Positions 36,764 to 44,562 of a stretch of 64,000 nt of DNA are shown piece by piece (position 1 is the first letter of the stretch; each line of letters starts with the position of its first letter). Source of the DNA: Chryseobacterium echinoideorum (GTDB lineage: Bacteria; Bacteroidota; Bacteroidia; Flavobacteriales; Weeksellaceae); the NCBI RefSeq assembly GCF_007474535.1, contig NZ_VKNW01000013.1, positions 25,495 to 89,494 on the forward strand, written 5' to 3'. Both the position numbers and the translations under genes were made by a program. The notes below the pieces were generated by a model that was not told the DNA's origin, made no database searches, and was given only the letters and a program-made list of their open reading frames with translations.

Positions 36764-37531
36764 ATGTTAATAGAAAGCTTTCAGAACGAAAAAGTAAAAT
36801 ACATTTCAAAACTTCTCACAGACAACAGATTCCGTAAAAAATCGAATGTGTTTGTCGTAGAAGGACAGCAGGAAAATGACCGCGCTCAGAAATACCATTT
36901 TGAACCGGTAGAATTTTTTATCTGTGAAAACATTTTTCTGAAAGAATTTCCGAAAGGAAAAATTCATCTCGTAAGCGATAAAGTTTATGAAAAAATTGCC
37001 TACCGGGGAACTTCCGAAGGAATTATAGGAATTTATAAAATGAAGGAAACAGATTTCTCTTCATTTAAACCTAAAGAGGACTCTACAATCATTATTGTAG
37101 AAGGAGTTGAAAAACCGGGAAATCTGGGTGCTATTTTACGCAGTTGTGAAGCTTTTGGAATTGACGCTTTAATCGTTGCTGACGGAAAAACAGATTTTTA
37201 TAATCCAAATGTGATACGCTCCAGTGTAGGTTGCCTTTTCGGAATGAAAGTTTTCCAGACAGAGAACCCCAAAGTTTTAGAATTTCTGCAAAAAAACAAA
37301 TTCAACATCTATACTACTATTATGGATGAATCTTCTGAAGATCTTTTCAAAAGAAATTTTTCTCAGCGATCCGCAGTTCTGTTTGGAACAGAACATTCAG
37401 GTTTGAGTGATTTCTGGTTTGGAAAAGGACAGAATACATTAATTCCCATGAGCGGAAGTATAGACTCTCTCAACTTAAGCAACGCTGTAGCGATAACCTG
37501 CTATGAAAGTTTAAAACAGAAAAAATCCTAA
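36764..37531 (+). CDS. TrmH/SpoU family RNA 2'-O-methyltransferase
   Basis: A 255-aa SPOUT methyltransferase that uses SAM to methylate a ribose in rRNA or tRNA. The N-terminal substrate-binding part (about 1-90) has VFVVEGQQE. The catalytic domain shows VEGVEKPGNLGAILRSCEAF (motif 1), NPNVIRSSVGCLFGMKVF, LFGTEHSGLS (motif 2) and IPMSGSIDSLNLSNAVAI (motif 3, trefoil knot). The target nucleotide cannot be assigned. Confidence 0.93.
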   Translation: MLIESFQNEKVKYISKLLTDNRFRKKSNVFVVEGQQENDRAQKYHFEPVEFFICENIFLKEFPKGKIHLVSDKVYEKIAYRGTSEGIIGIYKMKETDFSSFKPKEDSTIIIVEGVEKPGNLGAILRSCEAFGIDALIVADGKTDFYNPNVIRSSVGCLFGMKVFQTENPKVLEFLQKNKFNIYTTIMDESSEDLFKRNFSQRSAVLFGTEHSGLSDFWFGKGQNTLIPMSGSIDSLNLSNAVAITCYESLKQKKS

Positions 37532-37548
37532 GTATTAATAAACAAAAA

Positions 37549-37575
37549 AAACCGCTTCGCTGAGCGAAACGGTTC
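37549..37575. terminator. bidirectional terminator
   Basis: AACCGcTTCGCT / AGCGAAaCGGTT stem with one mismatch, a run of A before it and TTCTTTT after it. It lies between the converging methyltransferase gene and the small lipoprotein gene. Confidence 0.75.
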
Positions 37576-37597
37576 TTTTATTGTAAGTCGTAGCTAA

Positions 37598-37828
37598 TTA
37601 CTTAACTGCAGCTTTAGCAGAATCAGACTTCATTTCAACGCTATCTTGCTTCATGTTAGTTGCAGCATCGATAGAATCTTTCTGAGCGTTAGCTGCAGAA
37701 TCCATATTGTTTTGGATTGAATCAGCGTTGTTCTCGATAGAATCTTTGCTAGTTTCAGTAGATTCTCCTTTTTTACAAGCAACTAAAGAGATTGCAGCGA
37801 TAGCAGCTACGAATAATGACTTTTTCAT
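37598..37828 (-). CDS. small lipoprotein with Ser-Asp-Asn-Ala repeats
   Basis: A 76-aa protein. The ATG at 37828 (MKKSLFVAAIAAISLVACKK) gives a clean lipobox LVAC; the in-frame TTG two codons earlier is not used here. The mature part is low complexity with repeated DSI/DSV/DSA units about every 7-12 residues (DSIENNADSIQNNMDSA). It may be an extended spacer-like protein of the outer membrane. No known family. Confidence 0.7.
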   Translation of the reverse strand: MKKSLFVAAIAAISLVACKKGESTETSKDSIENNADSIQNNMDSAANAQKDSIDAATNMKQDSVEMKSDSAKAAVK

Positions 37829-38002
37829 AATCAATTAAATTTAATTTTGTTAATATTGTTTTTTAAATCTTTCTTCTGTTCTATTATTTGAACATGACAA
37901 AGGTATAGAAGATGAAAAGTTTGTGTATGAAAATTAATTGTAATACCTTTGTAAAACAGTTTTACAATTTATTATAACTGAAAATCAATATTTTAACTAC
38001 TT

Positions 38003-39178
38003 TTGAATAAAGTGACTGATTTAGAACTTTTACACTTTGAACAGCTTAAAAAGGATGTTCAAGCTCAATATTTGAAAGATCACTCTCCATCTTATGACGA
38101 AATTTCTAAGTGGAAGGGGATTGATATCATTTATTTTCAGGAAGATCTTAGAAAAAAAGCGAAAGGAAACATCAGCGAGAAATCTTTTTATACTTACTTT
38201 AAATCTTCTCCCGTCAACAAACTTCCACGTATTGATATGCTTAATTTATTGAGTATTTATGCGGGTTACAGCTCTTGGTATGAATTTAAAAAGAAACATC
38301 TTTTTGCCAACGAAGTTCTTACAGAAGACACTAATTTGAGTGAAGAAGAACTGAACAATCTCGAAAAAGTAATTTCTACTATAGCAGAATCATCTAAAGA
38401 TGAAAATCCGCTTCAAAAAACTTCGGTTTCAGCACCCGAAAACATTGTTTTACAAAAAAACAATACTGATAATCAAATAGTTGAAGAAATTCCAGACAAC
38501 AAAACTAAAGCGTATCAAACAGAAATAAAGCAACAAAAAAAATCTTATCAAAAAGCTATTTGGATAGCAGTAAGCAGTGTTTTTGTGATTTTGCTGGTTC
38601 TTTTAGGTTTTAAAGATGAAATATTTCAGAAAACTTATACCTATTGCTTTACTGATGCCGATAGAAACCTGAATGTGCAGCGTGATATTGAAATCAAAGT
38701 GATTAAAGAAAATGAATCTCCTATTTTTTACCGCATAAAGCCGGGAGAATGTTTTGTATATCCTTCAAAGGACAAAACCTTGAAAATGCAGATCAGCTCT
38801 ACCGTTTATGAAAATCTGGAAATTAACAGAAATCTGGAAAATGCACCTGAAAACGAGACTATCGCTTTGAAGCCCGATGATTATAAAATGGCAGTATACT
38901 ATTTTTCGATAAAAGACATTCAGGGAGCCAATACAGAAGAACTGATTAAACAAAAAAGAAAGCAGCTGGAAAGCCGCATCAGCAATGATGCTGTGATTAC
39001 ACAAGTTTATGACAGTGACATTTATGGAATTGAGACCTTAGATAAACAAAAATACATCACTCTGGTGACGACTCCCACAACTTCATTAAAAAATCTGAAG
39101 TTGATTGAAATGAAAAAAGATAAAGGAAAAATTGTTTCGATAAAATTTAAAATTTCTACCAATGAAAACAATCAGTAA
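38003..39178 (+). CDS. hypothetical membrane protein with N-terminal helical domain
   Basis: A 391-aa protein. Residues 1-105 look like a helical cytoplasmic domain (NISEKSFYTYFKSS, RIDMLNLLSIYAGYSSWYEF), a linker follows, then a single membrane helix (about 187-206, AIWIAVSSVFVILLVLLGF) and a beta-rich C-terminal extracytoplasmic domain of about 180 residues. The frame opens at a TTG (38003); a GTG follows three codons later, so the exact start is uncertain. Its end overlaps the next lipoprotein gene by 17 bp, which suggests that the two act together, possibly in trans-envelope signalling (inference). Confidence 0.72.
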   Translation: MNKVTDLELLHFEQLKKDVQAQYLKDHSPSYDEISKWKGIDIIYFQEDLRKKAKGNISEKSFYTYFKSSPVNKLPRIDMLNLLSIYAGYSSWYEFKKKHLFANEVLTEDTNLSEEELNNLEKVISTIAESSKDENPLQKTSVSAPENIVLQKNNTDNQIVEEIPDNKTKAYQTEIKQQKKSYQKAIWIAVSSVFVILLVLLGFKDEIFQKTYTYCFTDADRNLNVQRDIEIKVIKENESPIFYRIKPGECFVYPSKDKTLKMQISSTVYENLEINRNLENAPENETIALKPDDYKMAVYYFSIKDIQGANTEELIKQKRKQLESRISNDAVITQVYDSDIYGIETLDKQKYITLVTTPTTSLKNLKLIEMKKDKGKIVSIKFKISTNENNQ

Positions 39179-39737
39179 AACTTTGTTTCTCAGTATAATA
39201 ATATGTTTAGCTGTGCTATCCTGTGTTAAAAAGGAAGCAGAACCAGTAAGTGACCTTCAAAAACTGCGTAATACCAACAACGAAACCGTGCAGATGGACA
39301 GCGCACAGGCTATCAATACAATTACCCAGCAAAAAATTCAGGAAGTGCTCGATCTTTCCACTCTATATTTGTCCGGAAACAGAAATACAGAGATTGATAC
39401 CGCTATCTATTCTCAGATAGAAAAATATTTTCAAAAACCGGATTCTCTCACTTTTAAAAATCTTTTCAAGGAACTGGAAAGTCTTAAAGTAAAAAAAGCA
39501 ATGGTAAACACCATTAATGTGTACAAGGAAATCAATAATAATGATACTCTTAATCTCGCAAAATTCAATGTAGAATATTTTGACGACAAGAATAAATCTA
39601 TAGGGATTTTTGAGAAAAATGCACAGTATACATTGGTATCAAAAGAAATTCAGTTCAAAAAAGAATTCAAATTTTACTTTACCAACTTTTATTTTTCGTC
39701 TAAAAAAGACACAACAGCGGTAGGAGTAATTAAATAA
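39162..39737 (+). CDS. lipoprotein of unknown function
   Basis: A 191-aa protein with the lipobox AVLSC (Cys 21) followed by VKKEAEP. The first half of the mature protein is helical and polar; the second half (KFNVEYFDDKNKSIGIF, FKFYFTNFYFSSKKDTT) is beta-like. It overlaps the preceding membrane-protein gene by 17 bp and the converging cyclo-ligase gene by 49 bp. No family recognised. Confidence 0.72.
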   Translation: MKTISKTLFLSIIICLAVLSCVKKEAEPVSDLQKLRNTNNETVQMDSAQAINTITQQKIQEVLDLSTLYLSGNRNTEIDTAIYSQIEKYFQKPDSLTFKNLFKELESLKVKKAMVNTINVYKEINNNDTLNLAKFNVEYFDDKNKSIGIFEKNAQYTLVSKEIQFKKEFKFYFTNFYFSSKKDTTAVGVIK

Positions 39738-40261
39738 TCTAACGGAATATCATTGATCCGGACATCATCCACATTCTCATCGGGGTTAAAATAATTGACT
39801 CCGATTTTTTTGGTACTACCCAAAACATTTTCAAAAAAACTATCATAGAAACCTTTTCCATAACCCACTCTATTCCCTTTTGAATCGCAATACAAAAGCG
39901 GAGTAATGACAAAATCAAAACCACAAATCCCCGAATCAATATCTGAAAGAGGTTCTGAAATTCCCCAACCATTTGTTTTGAATACGGTATTTTCAAATAT
40001 TTCAACAGAAATTAAATGTTCCCCTATTACTTTTGGAACAAAAACCCGAACATCATTTTTGAAACAATATTGAATTAAAGTCTCCGTTCTTACTTCTCTT
40101 AATGTATCAATAGGAATAAACAGATGTATTTTATTTCCACTTACAGGTTGAAAATACTTGATAAAATGGCTGAAAATTTTATCTGATAACAAGAAAACCT
40201 CATCATCTGATAAGGTTTTTCTTTTTTTAATATATTTTTTTCTAAGATCCGCTTTAAGCAT
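39689..40261 (-). CDS. 5-formyltetrahydrofolate cyclo-ligase
   Basis: A 190-aa enzyme converting 5-formyl-THF to 5,10-methenyl-THF with ATP. The N-terminal KKYIKKRKTLSDDEVFLLSD and the signature GNRVGYGKGFYDSFF with ITPLLYCDSKG before it are diagnostic. It is 9 bp downstream of the TrhO gene, on the same strand. Its last 16 codons overlap the oppositely oriented lipoprotein gene. Confidence 0.93.
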   Translation of the reverse strand: MLKADLRKKYIKKRKTLSDDEVFLLSDKIFSHFIKYFQPVSGNKIHLFIPIDTLREVRTETLIQYCFKNDVRVFVPKVIGEHLISVEIFENTVFKTNGWGISEPLSDIDSGICGFDFVITPLLYCDSKGNRVGYGKGFYDSFFENVLGSTKKIGVNYFNPDENVDDVRINDIPLDYLITPTAVVSFLDEK

Positions 40262-40270
40262 TGGTCACAT

Positions 40271-41632
40271 TTAAGCAGGTTGAACAATTTTATATAGTTT
40301 ATCCGACAATCTGGTTCTGAAGGGAACTTCAAACGTAATCTGATCCCCTTTTTTCGCTGTTTCAGAAGGCGCTCCATTCACAAATAAATTAGTAATGGTA
40401 ACTTCCTGCTCTCCGGTCGTAGGACCACTGATCAAAACTTTATCGCCTACCGAAAGATCTTTATTGCTTATTATAAACTGAGCCACTTTAGCATTTTTAA
40501 AATAATGTTCAGATTTACCGATAAGAACTTTTTTAACTTTGATTTTCTGACGAATATCTGTAGTTTCTGCTTTTGCTAAAGGCTGATCTGGTAAGTTTCC
40601 TGATTTTTTAAATAATAAAGCATCCGATTTTCCTTTTCTGAAAACTTTATTTCCTACCTGCTTCCCTTTTCTTATTCTTTTCTGCTCATCAACCGGCAAA
40701 TGGATAATATCAAGACATTCTGTGGAACAGCAGTTTTCCATCGCAGCTTTACAGTCATCACACTGAATGAAGAGTAAATGACACGCGTCATTTGCGCAGT
40801 TGGTATGATTATCGCAGGGTTTTCCGCACTGATGGCACTGCGAGATGATATCATCTGTAATTCTTTCTCCCAGTCTATGATCGAAAACGAAATTTTTCCC
40901 GATAAATTTGCTTGGAATTCCTTCTTCTTTGATTTGACGTGTATATTCAATGATTCCGCCTTCTAGCTGATATACATTTTTAAAACCTTGGTGTTTGAAG
41001 TAGGCACTTGCTTTTTCACAACGGATTCCTCCTGTGCAATACATCAGAAGATTTTTATCTTCTTTATAATTCTGTAATTGCTCGTTGATAATCGGCAGAC
41101 TTTCTCTGAAATTTTCCACATCGGGAGTAATTGCTCCTTCAAAATGTCCTACCTCACTTTCGTAATGATTTCTGAAATCTACAACAACAGTGTTTGGATC
41201 CTCCAAAAGTTGATTAAATTCTTTAGCCTTTAAATGAATTCCTTTATTTGTAACATCAAAAGTCTCATCATTAAGACCGTCTGCAACAATTTTATTTCTA
41301 ACCTTGATCGTTAATTTCAAGAAGGAATGATCGTCCTGTTCTACGGCAACATTCAGGCGAATGCCTTTCATAAAATCATATTCCTCCAACGTCGCCCGAA
41401 AAGCTTCAAACTGATCTGCAGGAACACTCATTTGAGCATTAATGCCTTCATGTGCAACATAGATACGTCCTAGTGCATCAAGGGCATTCCAGGCTATAAA
41501 TAAGTCATCACGGAATTTTTGGGGATTTTCAATTTTGGCGTACGCATAGAAAGATAAGGTAAGACGCTCCTGTCCGGCTTCGTCAATAATTTTGGCTCTT
41601 TCTTCTGCGCTTAAAGTGTTGTACAGTTGCAT
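40271..41632 (-). CDS. trhO: tRNA uridine(34) hydroxylase TrhO with extra C-terminal domain
   Basis: A rhodanese-type protein (453 aa) of the TrhO/YceA family, which hydroxylates U34 of tRNA in an oxygen-dependent way. N-terminal acylphosphatase-like domain (about 1-115), rhodanese domain (about 130-235) with the catalytic loop YCTGGIRCEK (Cys 199), and a Cys-rich region (about 266-306: CHQCGKPC, CANDAC, CDDC, CCSTEC) likely to bind metal. Residues about 367-453 form an additional domain (LSVGDKVLISGPTTGEQ, AKKGDQITFEV) resembling EF-Tu domain 2-like barrels. Typical proteobacterial TrhO lacks it. Confidence 0.92.
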   Translation of the reverse strand: MQLYNTLSAEERAKIIDEAGQERLTLSFYAYAKIENPQKFRDDLFIAWNALDALGRIYVAHEGINAQMSVPADQFEAFRATLEEYDFMKGIRLNVAVEQDDHSFLKLTIKVRNKIVADGLNDETFDVTNKGIHLKAKEFNQLLEDPNTVVVDFRNHYESEVGHFEGAITPDVENFRESLPIINEQLQNYKEDKNLLMYCTGGIRCEKASAYFKHQGFKNVYQLEGGIIEYTRQIKEEGIPSKFIGKNFVFDHRLGERITDDIISQCHQCGKPCDNHTNCANDACHLLFIQCDDCKAAMENCCSTECLDIIHLPVDEQKRIRKGKQVGNKVFRKGKSDALLFKKSGNLPDQPLAKAETTDIRQKIKVKKVLIGKSEHYFKNAKVAQFIISNKDLSVGDKVLISGPTTGEQEVTITNLFVNGAPSETAKKGDQITFEVPFRTRLSDKLYKIVQPA

Positions 41633-41941
41633 GCTATAAACTTTTTTAAGTGAGAAAATTTTTGCAAAGATAATATTTTAACTCAATTGTAGAAACCTGT
41701 TTTTTCGCATATTTTAATGGTCACTTAACTTTTGACAGTATTACCTATCTTAATTAATGACATTTTGTCTTTAATTATTTTTTAAGTAGTGTTAAACTGG
41801 AAGGAAAATTATGGTTTAAACTATAAAATGGCATAACTGTCGTTAAATTTTAGTTAAAATTGAAACACTTAAGACTAATTAAATACTTATTTAGCATTAA
41901 ATTTGTTCAAGTATAAAAAAAATAAAATCAACAAGAAGACA
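41633..41941 (+). promoter_or_regulatory. upstream region of the HtrA gene
   Basis: A 309-bp AT-rich gap with no gene seen. TAAATTTG at 41898-41905 fits the -7 consensus and would give a leader of about 30 nt. No TTG at the expected distance. The region between the two divergent genes holds no clear hairpin or repeat. Confidence 0.4.
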
Positions 41942-43465
41942 ATGAAGAGTACATTTAAAAAACTATTACCATTTGCTGTTGTTGGCGTGATTTCAGGAGC
42001 AACCACTGTCGGCGTACAACAATATATTGGTCACGATTCTAATACTTCTGACCAGTCATACTTTACAAAATCAAATAATGTTTCTTTTGTAGGAATGAAT
42101 ACTGCCGCAGTTGGTGATGACTTTGTAAAAGCTGCCAAAACTACCGTTCCTGCTGTGGTAACGATTAAAAACTATCAAACCAGAGCCTCAAGCAGGGCTT
42201 CTGAACAAGACATTTTTGACTTTTTCTTCGGAGATCCTTTCGGAGGCAGAAATCAAAGAAGACCTCAGCAGCAAACTCCTGAAAATATGCCTTCAGGATT
42301 AGGTTCAGGAGTTATTATCTCTCCTGACGGATATATCATCTCCAATAACCACGTCGTTGCTGGAGCCAATAAACTAGAGGTAGTTTTGAGTAATAAAAAG
42401 TCTTACATTGCTACATTAGTAGGAACAGATCCAAATACCGATATTTCTTTGCTTAAAATTGAAGAAAAAGGACTGCCTTACCTGAACTTTGCCAATTCAG
42501 ACAATATAGAGGTCGGGCAATGGGTTTTAGCAGTAGGGAATCCTCTTGGGCTGAACTCTACCGTAACTGCAGGAATTATTTCGGCTAAAGGACGAGGAAT
42601 AGGTATTTTGAGCGGACAGGGAAAAGCGACTAATCCTATTGAGAGTTTTATTCAGACCGATGCGGCAATTAACCCTGGAAACTCCGGAGGAGCTTTGGTG
42701 AACGTCAATGGTGATTTGATTGGAATTAATTCTGCTATTTCTTCTACCAATGGCTATTATCAGGGATATGGATTTGCTGTTCCGGCAAATCTTGCAAGAA
42801 AGATTATTGAGGATATTAAAAAATTCGGAATTGTGCAGAGAGGGTTTTTGGGTGTAACTTCAATAGATTTGTCTAATGATCAGTTGGTAGCTGCTTATAA
42901 CAGAGATAAGAAAACAAACCTTAAACCAGGTATCGGGGTTTATGTAACCGGCTTTTCAGAAAACAGCGGCGCACAGGATGCCGGAATTAAAACAGGAGAT
43001 ATTATCACAAAAATTGACGGCGCCTTAGTGACCGATTTTGCTGATCTTTCAGTATTTATAGGAAGCAGAAGACCAGGAGACAAAGTACAGGTAACGTATA
43101 CCAGAAACGGTAAAGAAAATGTAGCAACGGTTACGCTTAGAGACCAAAAAGGAGGAACCACTACCAGAACTAAGGCAGATTTGAGCGTTACTGAAAAGAT
43201 TGGAGCAGAATTTGAGCCATTAAATGATAGATTCAAGACAGAATATGGTCTCAACAGCGGTGTGGTAACAAAAAATGTTACTGAAGGAAGTGAGATGGCT
43301 AAAATTGGAGTCGTAGATGATTATATCATTATTGAAATCAACGGAAAACCTGTGAATTCGCAGAAAGATATTGAAAAAATATTAGACGGATACAAAGGAA
43401 ATGTTCAGGTGAAGTTCGTTGACAATTACGGGCGAATCTATACTAAAGGTTTTAAAATGCCATAA
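41942..43465 (+). CDS. Do/DegP-type serine protease with two PDZ domains
   Basis: Periplasmic HtrA-family protease/chaperone, 507 aa from the ATG at 41942 (an upstream in-frame TTG is rejected because it would bury the signal sequence). Signal or membrane anchor at about residues 8-28. The catalytic triad is H137 (ISNNHVVAGA), D167 (DPNTDISLLKI) and S248 (NPGNSGGALVNVNG). PDZ1 is at about 300-385 (SGAQDAGIKTGDIITKIDGA) and PDZ2 at about 415-505 (SEMAKIGVVDDYIIIEING). Degrades misfolded envelope proteins. Confidence 0.96.
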   Translation: MKSTFKKLLPFAVVGVISGATTVGVQQYIGHDSNTSDQSYFTKSNNVSFVGMNTAAVGDDFVKAAKTTVPAVVTIKNYQTRASSRASEQDIFDFFFGDPFGGRNQRRPQQQTPENMPSGLGSGVIISPDGYIISNNHVVAGANKLEVVLSNKKSYIATLVGTDPNTDISLLKIEEKGLPYLNFANSDNIEVGQWVLAVGNPLGLNSTVTAGIISAKGRGIGILSGQGKATNPIESFIQTDAAINPGNSGGALVNVNGDLIGINSAISSTNGYYQGYGFAVPANLARKIIEDIKKFGIVQRGFLGVTSIDLSNDQLVAAYNRDKKTNLKPGIGVYVTGFSENSGAQDAGIKTGDIITKIDGALVTDFADLSVFIGSRRPGDKVQVTYTRNGKENVATVTLRDQKGGTTTRTKADLSVTEKIGAEFEPLNDRFKTEYGLNSGVVTKNVTEGSEMAKIGVVDDYIIIEINGKPVNSQKDIEKILDGYKGNVQVKFVDNYGRIYTKGFKMP

Positions 43466-43486
43466 GTTGATGATCATAATAAAAGT

Positions 43487-43513
43487 AAAAACGCTGCAAA
43501 ATGCAGCGTTTTT
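43487..43513. terminator. terminator after the HtrA gene
   Basis: AAAAACGCTGCA / TGCAGCGTTTTT, a perfect 12-bp stem with a 3-nt loop, T-run on plus and A-run before it. It serves the protease gene and possibly the converging membrane-protein gene. Confidence 0.85.
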
Positions 43514-43532
43514 TATTATAGAATTGAAAATG

Positions 43533-43982
43533 TTACTGATTCATCTTTTGGGCAGTGAGTCTTTTTTTCTTCCGTTCGTAAATTATCTCAACAATTTTAC
43601 CTCCCATCCATGCAAAAGGAAAGAAAACAAGAAAAACAGAGATTTTATAAAATGTAGGATGATAAGGAAAAATAATAATATCCAACATCGCTATAAAAAG
43701 CATAATAAACCCAATAAGAATGGCATAAGCTACTTTAGCATATTTCACAATCATTGCCGTTACAACTCCACCTATTGTTGTTCCTAATCCAGAAATAAAC
43801 AGAAGAAATCCAAAAAAAGCATCATTACTTTTCATGCTTTCAAGAAACTTTTCCCAGTGCTCAAAAGGAGCGAATGCTTCAAAAGTAATCCATTGCGGAA
43901 ATGCTCTGATACCAAGAGTGATCATGAGTCCTGCAATTGTAAGACCCATGAAAACCGCAAATGTATTTCTTATAAAATTCAT
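43533..43982 (-). CDS. four-helix membrane protein of unknown function
   Basis: A 149-aa protein with four predicted membrane helices (about 7-25, 55-78, 85-103, 110-130). The motif GLGTTIGGVVTAMIVKYAKV lies in the second. No family recognised with certainty. It starts 3 bp after the RidA gene stop on the same strand, so the two are cotranscribed. Confidence 0.8.
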   Translation of the reverse strand: MNFIRNTFAVFMGLTIAGLMITLGIRAFPQWITFEAFAPFEHWEKFLESMKSNDAFFGFLLFISGLGTTIGGVVTAMIVKYAKVAYAILIGFIMLFIAMLDIIIFPYHPTFYKISVFLVFFPFAWMGGKIVEIIYERKKKRLTAQKMNQ

Positions 43983-43985
43983 TAT

Positions 43986-44366
43986 TTAATCCTGATGTGC
44001 AATCATAGAAATTTCAATATCTACATTTTTTGGAAGGCAAGATACCTGTACCGTTTCGCGCGCAGGAAAGCTTTCAGCGTCAAGATATGAAGCATAAATA
44101 TCATTCATTACTGCAAAATCATCCATACTTTTAAGAAAAATACTTGCTTTTACCACGTTTTTAAATGTCATTCCTGCTTCTGTAAGGATAGCTTCAAGGT
44201 TTTTCATAACCTGATGCGTTTCTTTTTCAATCCCTTCTACTAATTTTCCTGTTGCAGGATCTACCGGAATTTGACCTGAAATATATAAAACACCGTTGGC
44301 TAAATTAGCCTGTGAATAAGGTCCGATTGCTGCTGGAGCATTTTCTGTGTTGACAATTTTCTTCAT
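43986..44366 (-). CDS. RidA family enamine/imine deaminase
   Basis: A 126-aa protein of the Rid/YjgF/UK114 family, which hydrolyses reactive enamine/imine intermediates such as 2-aminoacrylate. NTENAPAAIGPYSQANLANG, YISGQIPVDPATGKLVEG, and the C-terminal PARETVQVSCLPKNVDIEI with the conserved Arg are diagnostic. Confidence 0.95.
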   Translation of the reverse strand: MKKIVNTENAPAAIGPYSQANLANGVLYISGQIPVDPATGKLVEGIEKETHQVMKNLEAILTEAGMTFKNVVKASIFLKSMDDFAVMNDIYASYLDAESFPARETVQVSCLPKNVDIEISMIAHQD

Positions 44367-44562
44367 ATAGATATTACTTTTTATAATTCGCCTGTAAAAT
44401 AATTAAATAATTCACGTTAGTTAATTGGGTATCATCGTGACTGATCATTATCTAATTAATATAATCAAAAAATACCATTGCCAAGATTTGACAGCAATAA
44501 ATATTCCTTAGACTTTATTTCGGGTGCAAATATAAAATTTATATTCTAAAACCAATATGATT

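Noticed and set aside
41903..41941. TTG at 41903 as the start of the HtrA-type protease
   Set aside because: This TTG is part of the TAAATTTG -7 box; the ATG at 41942 gives a normal export signal.
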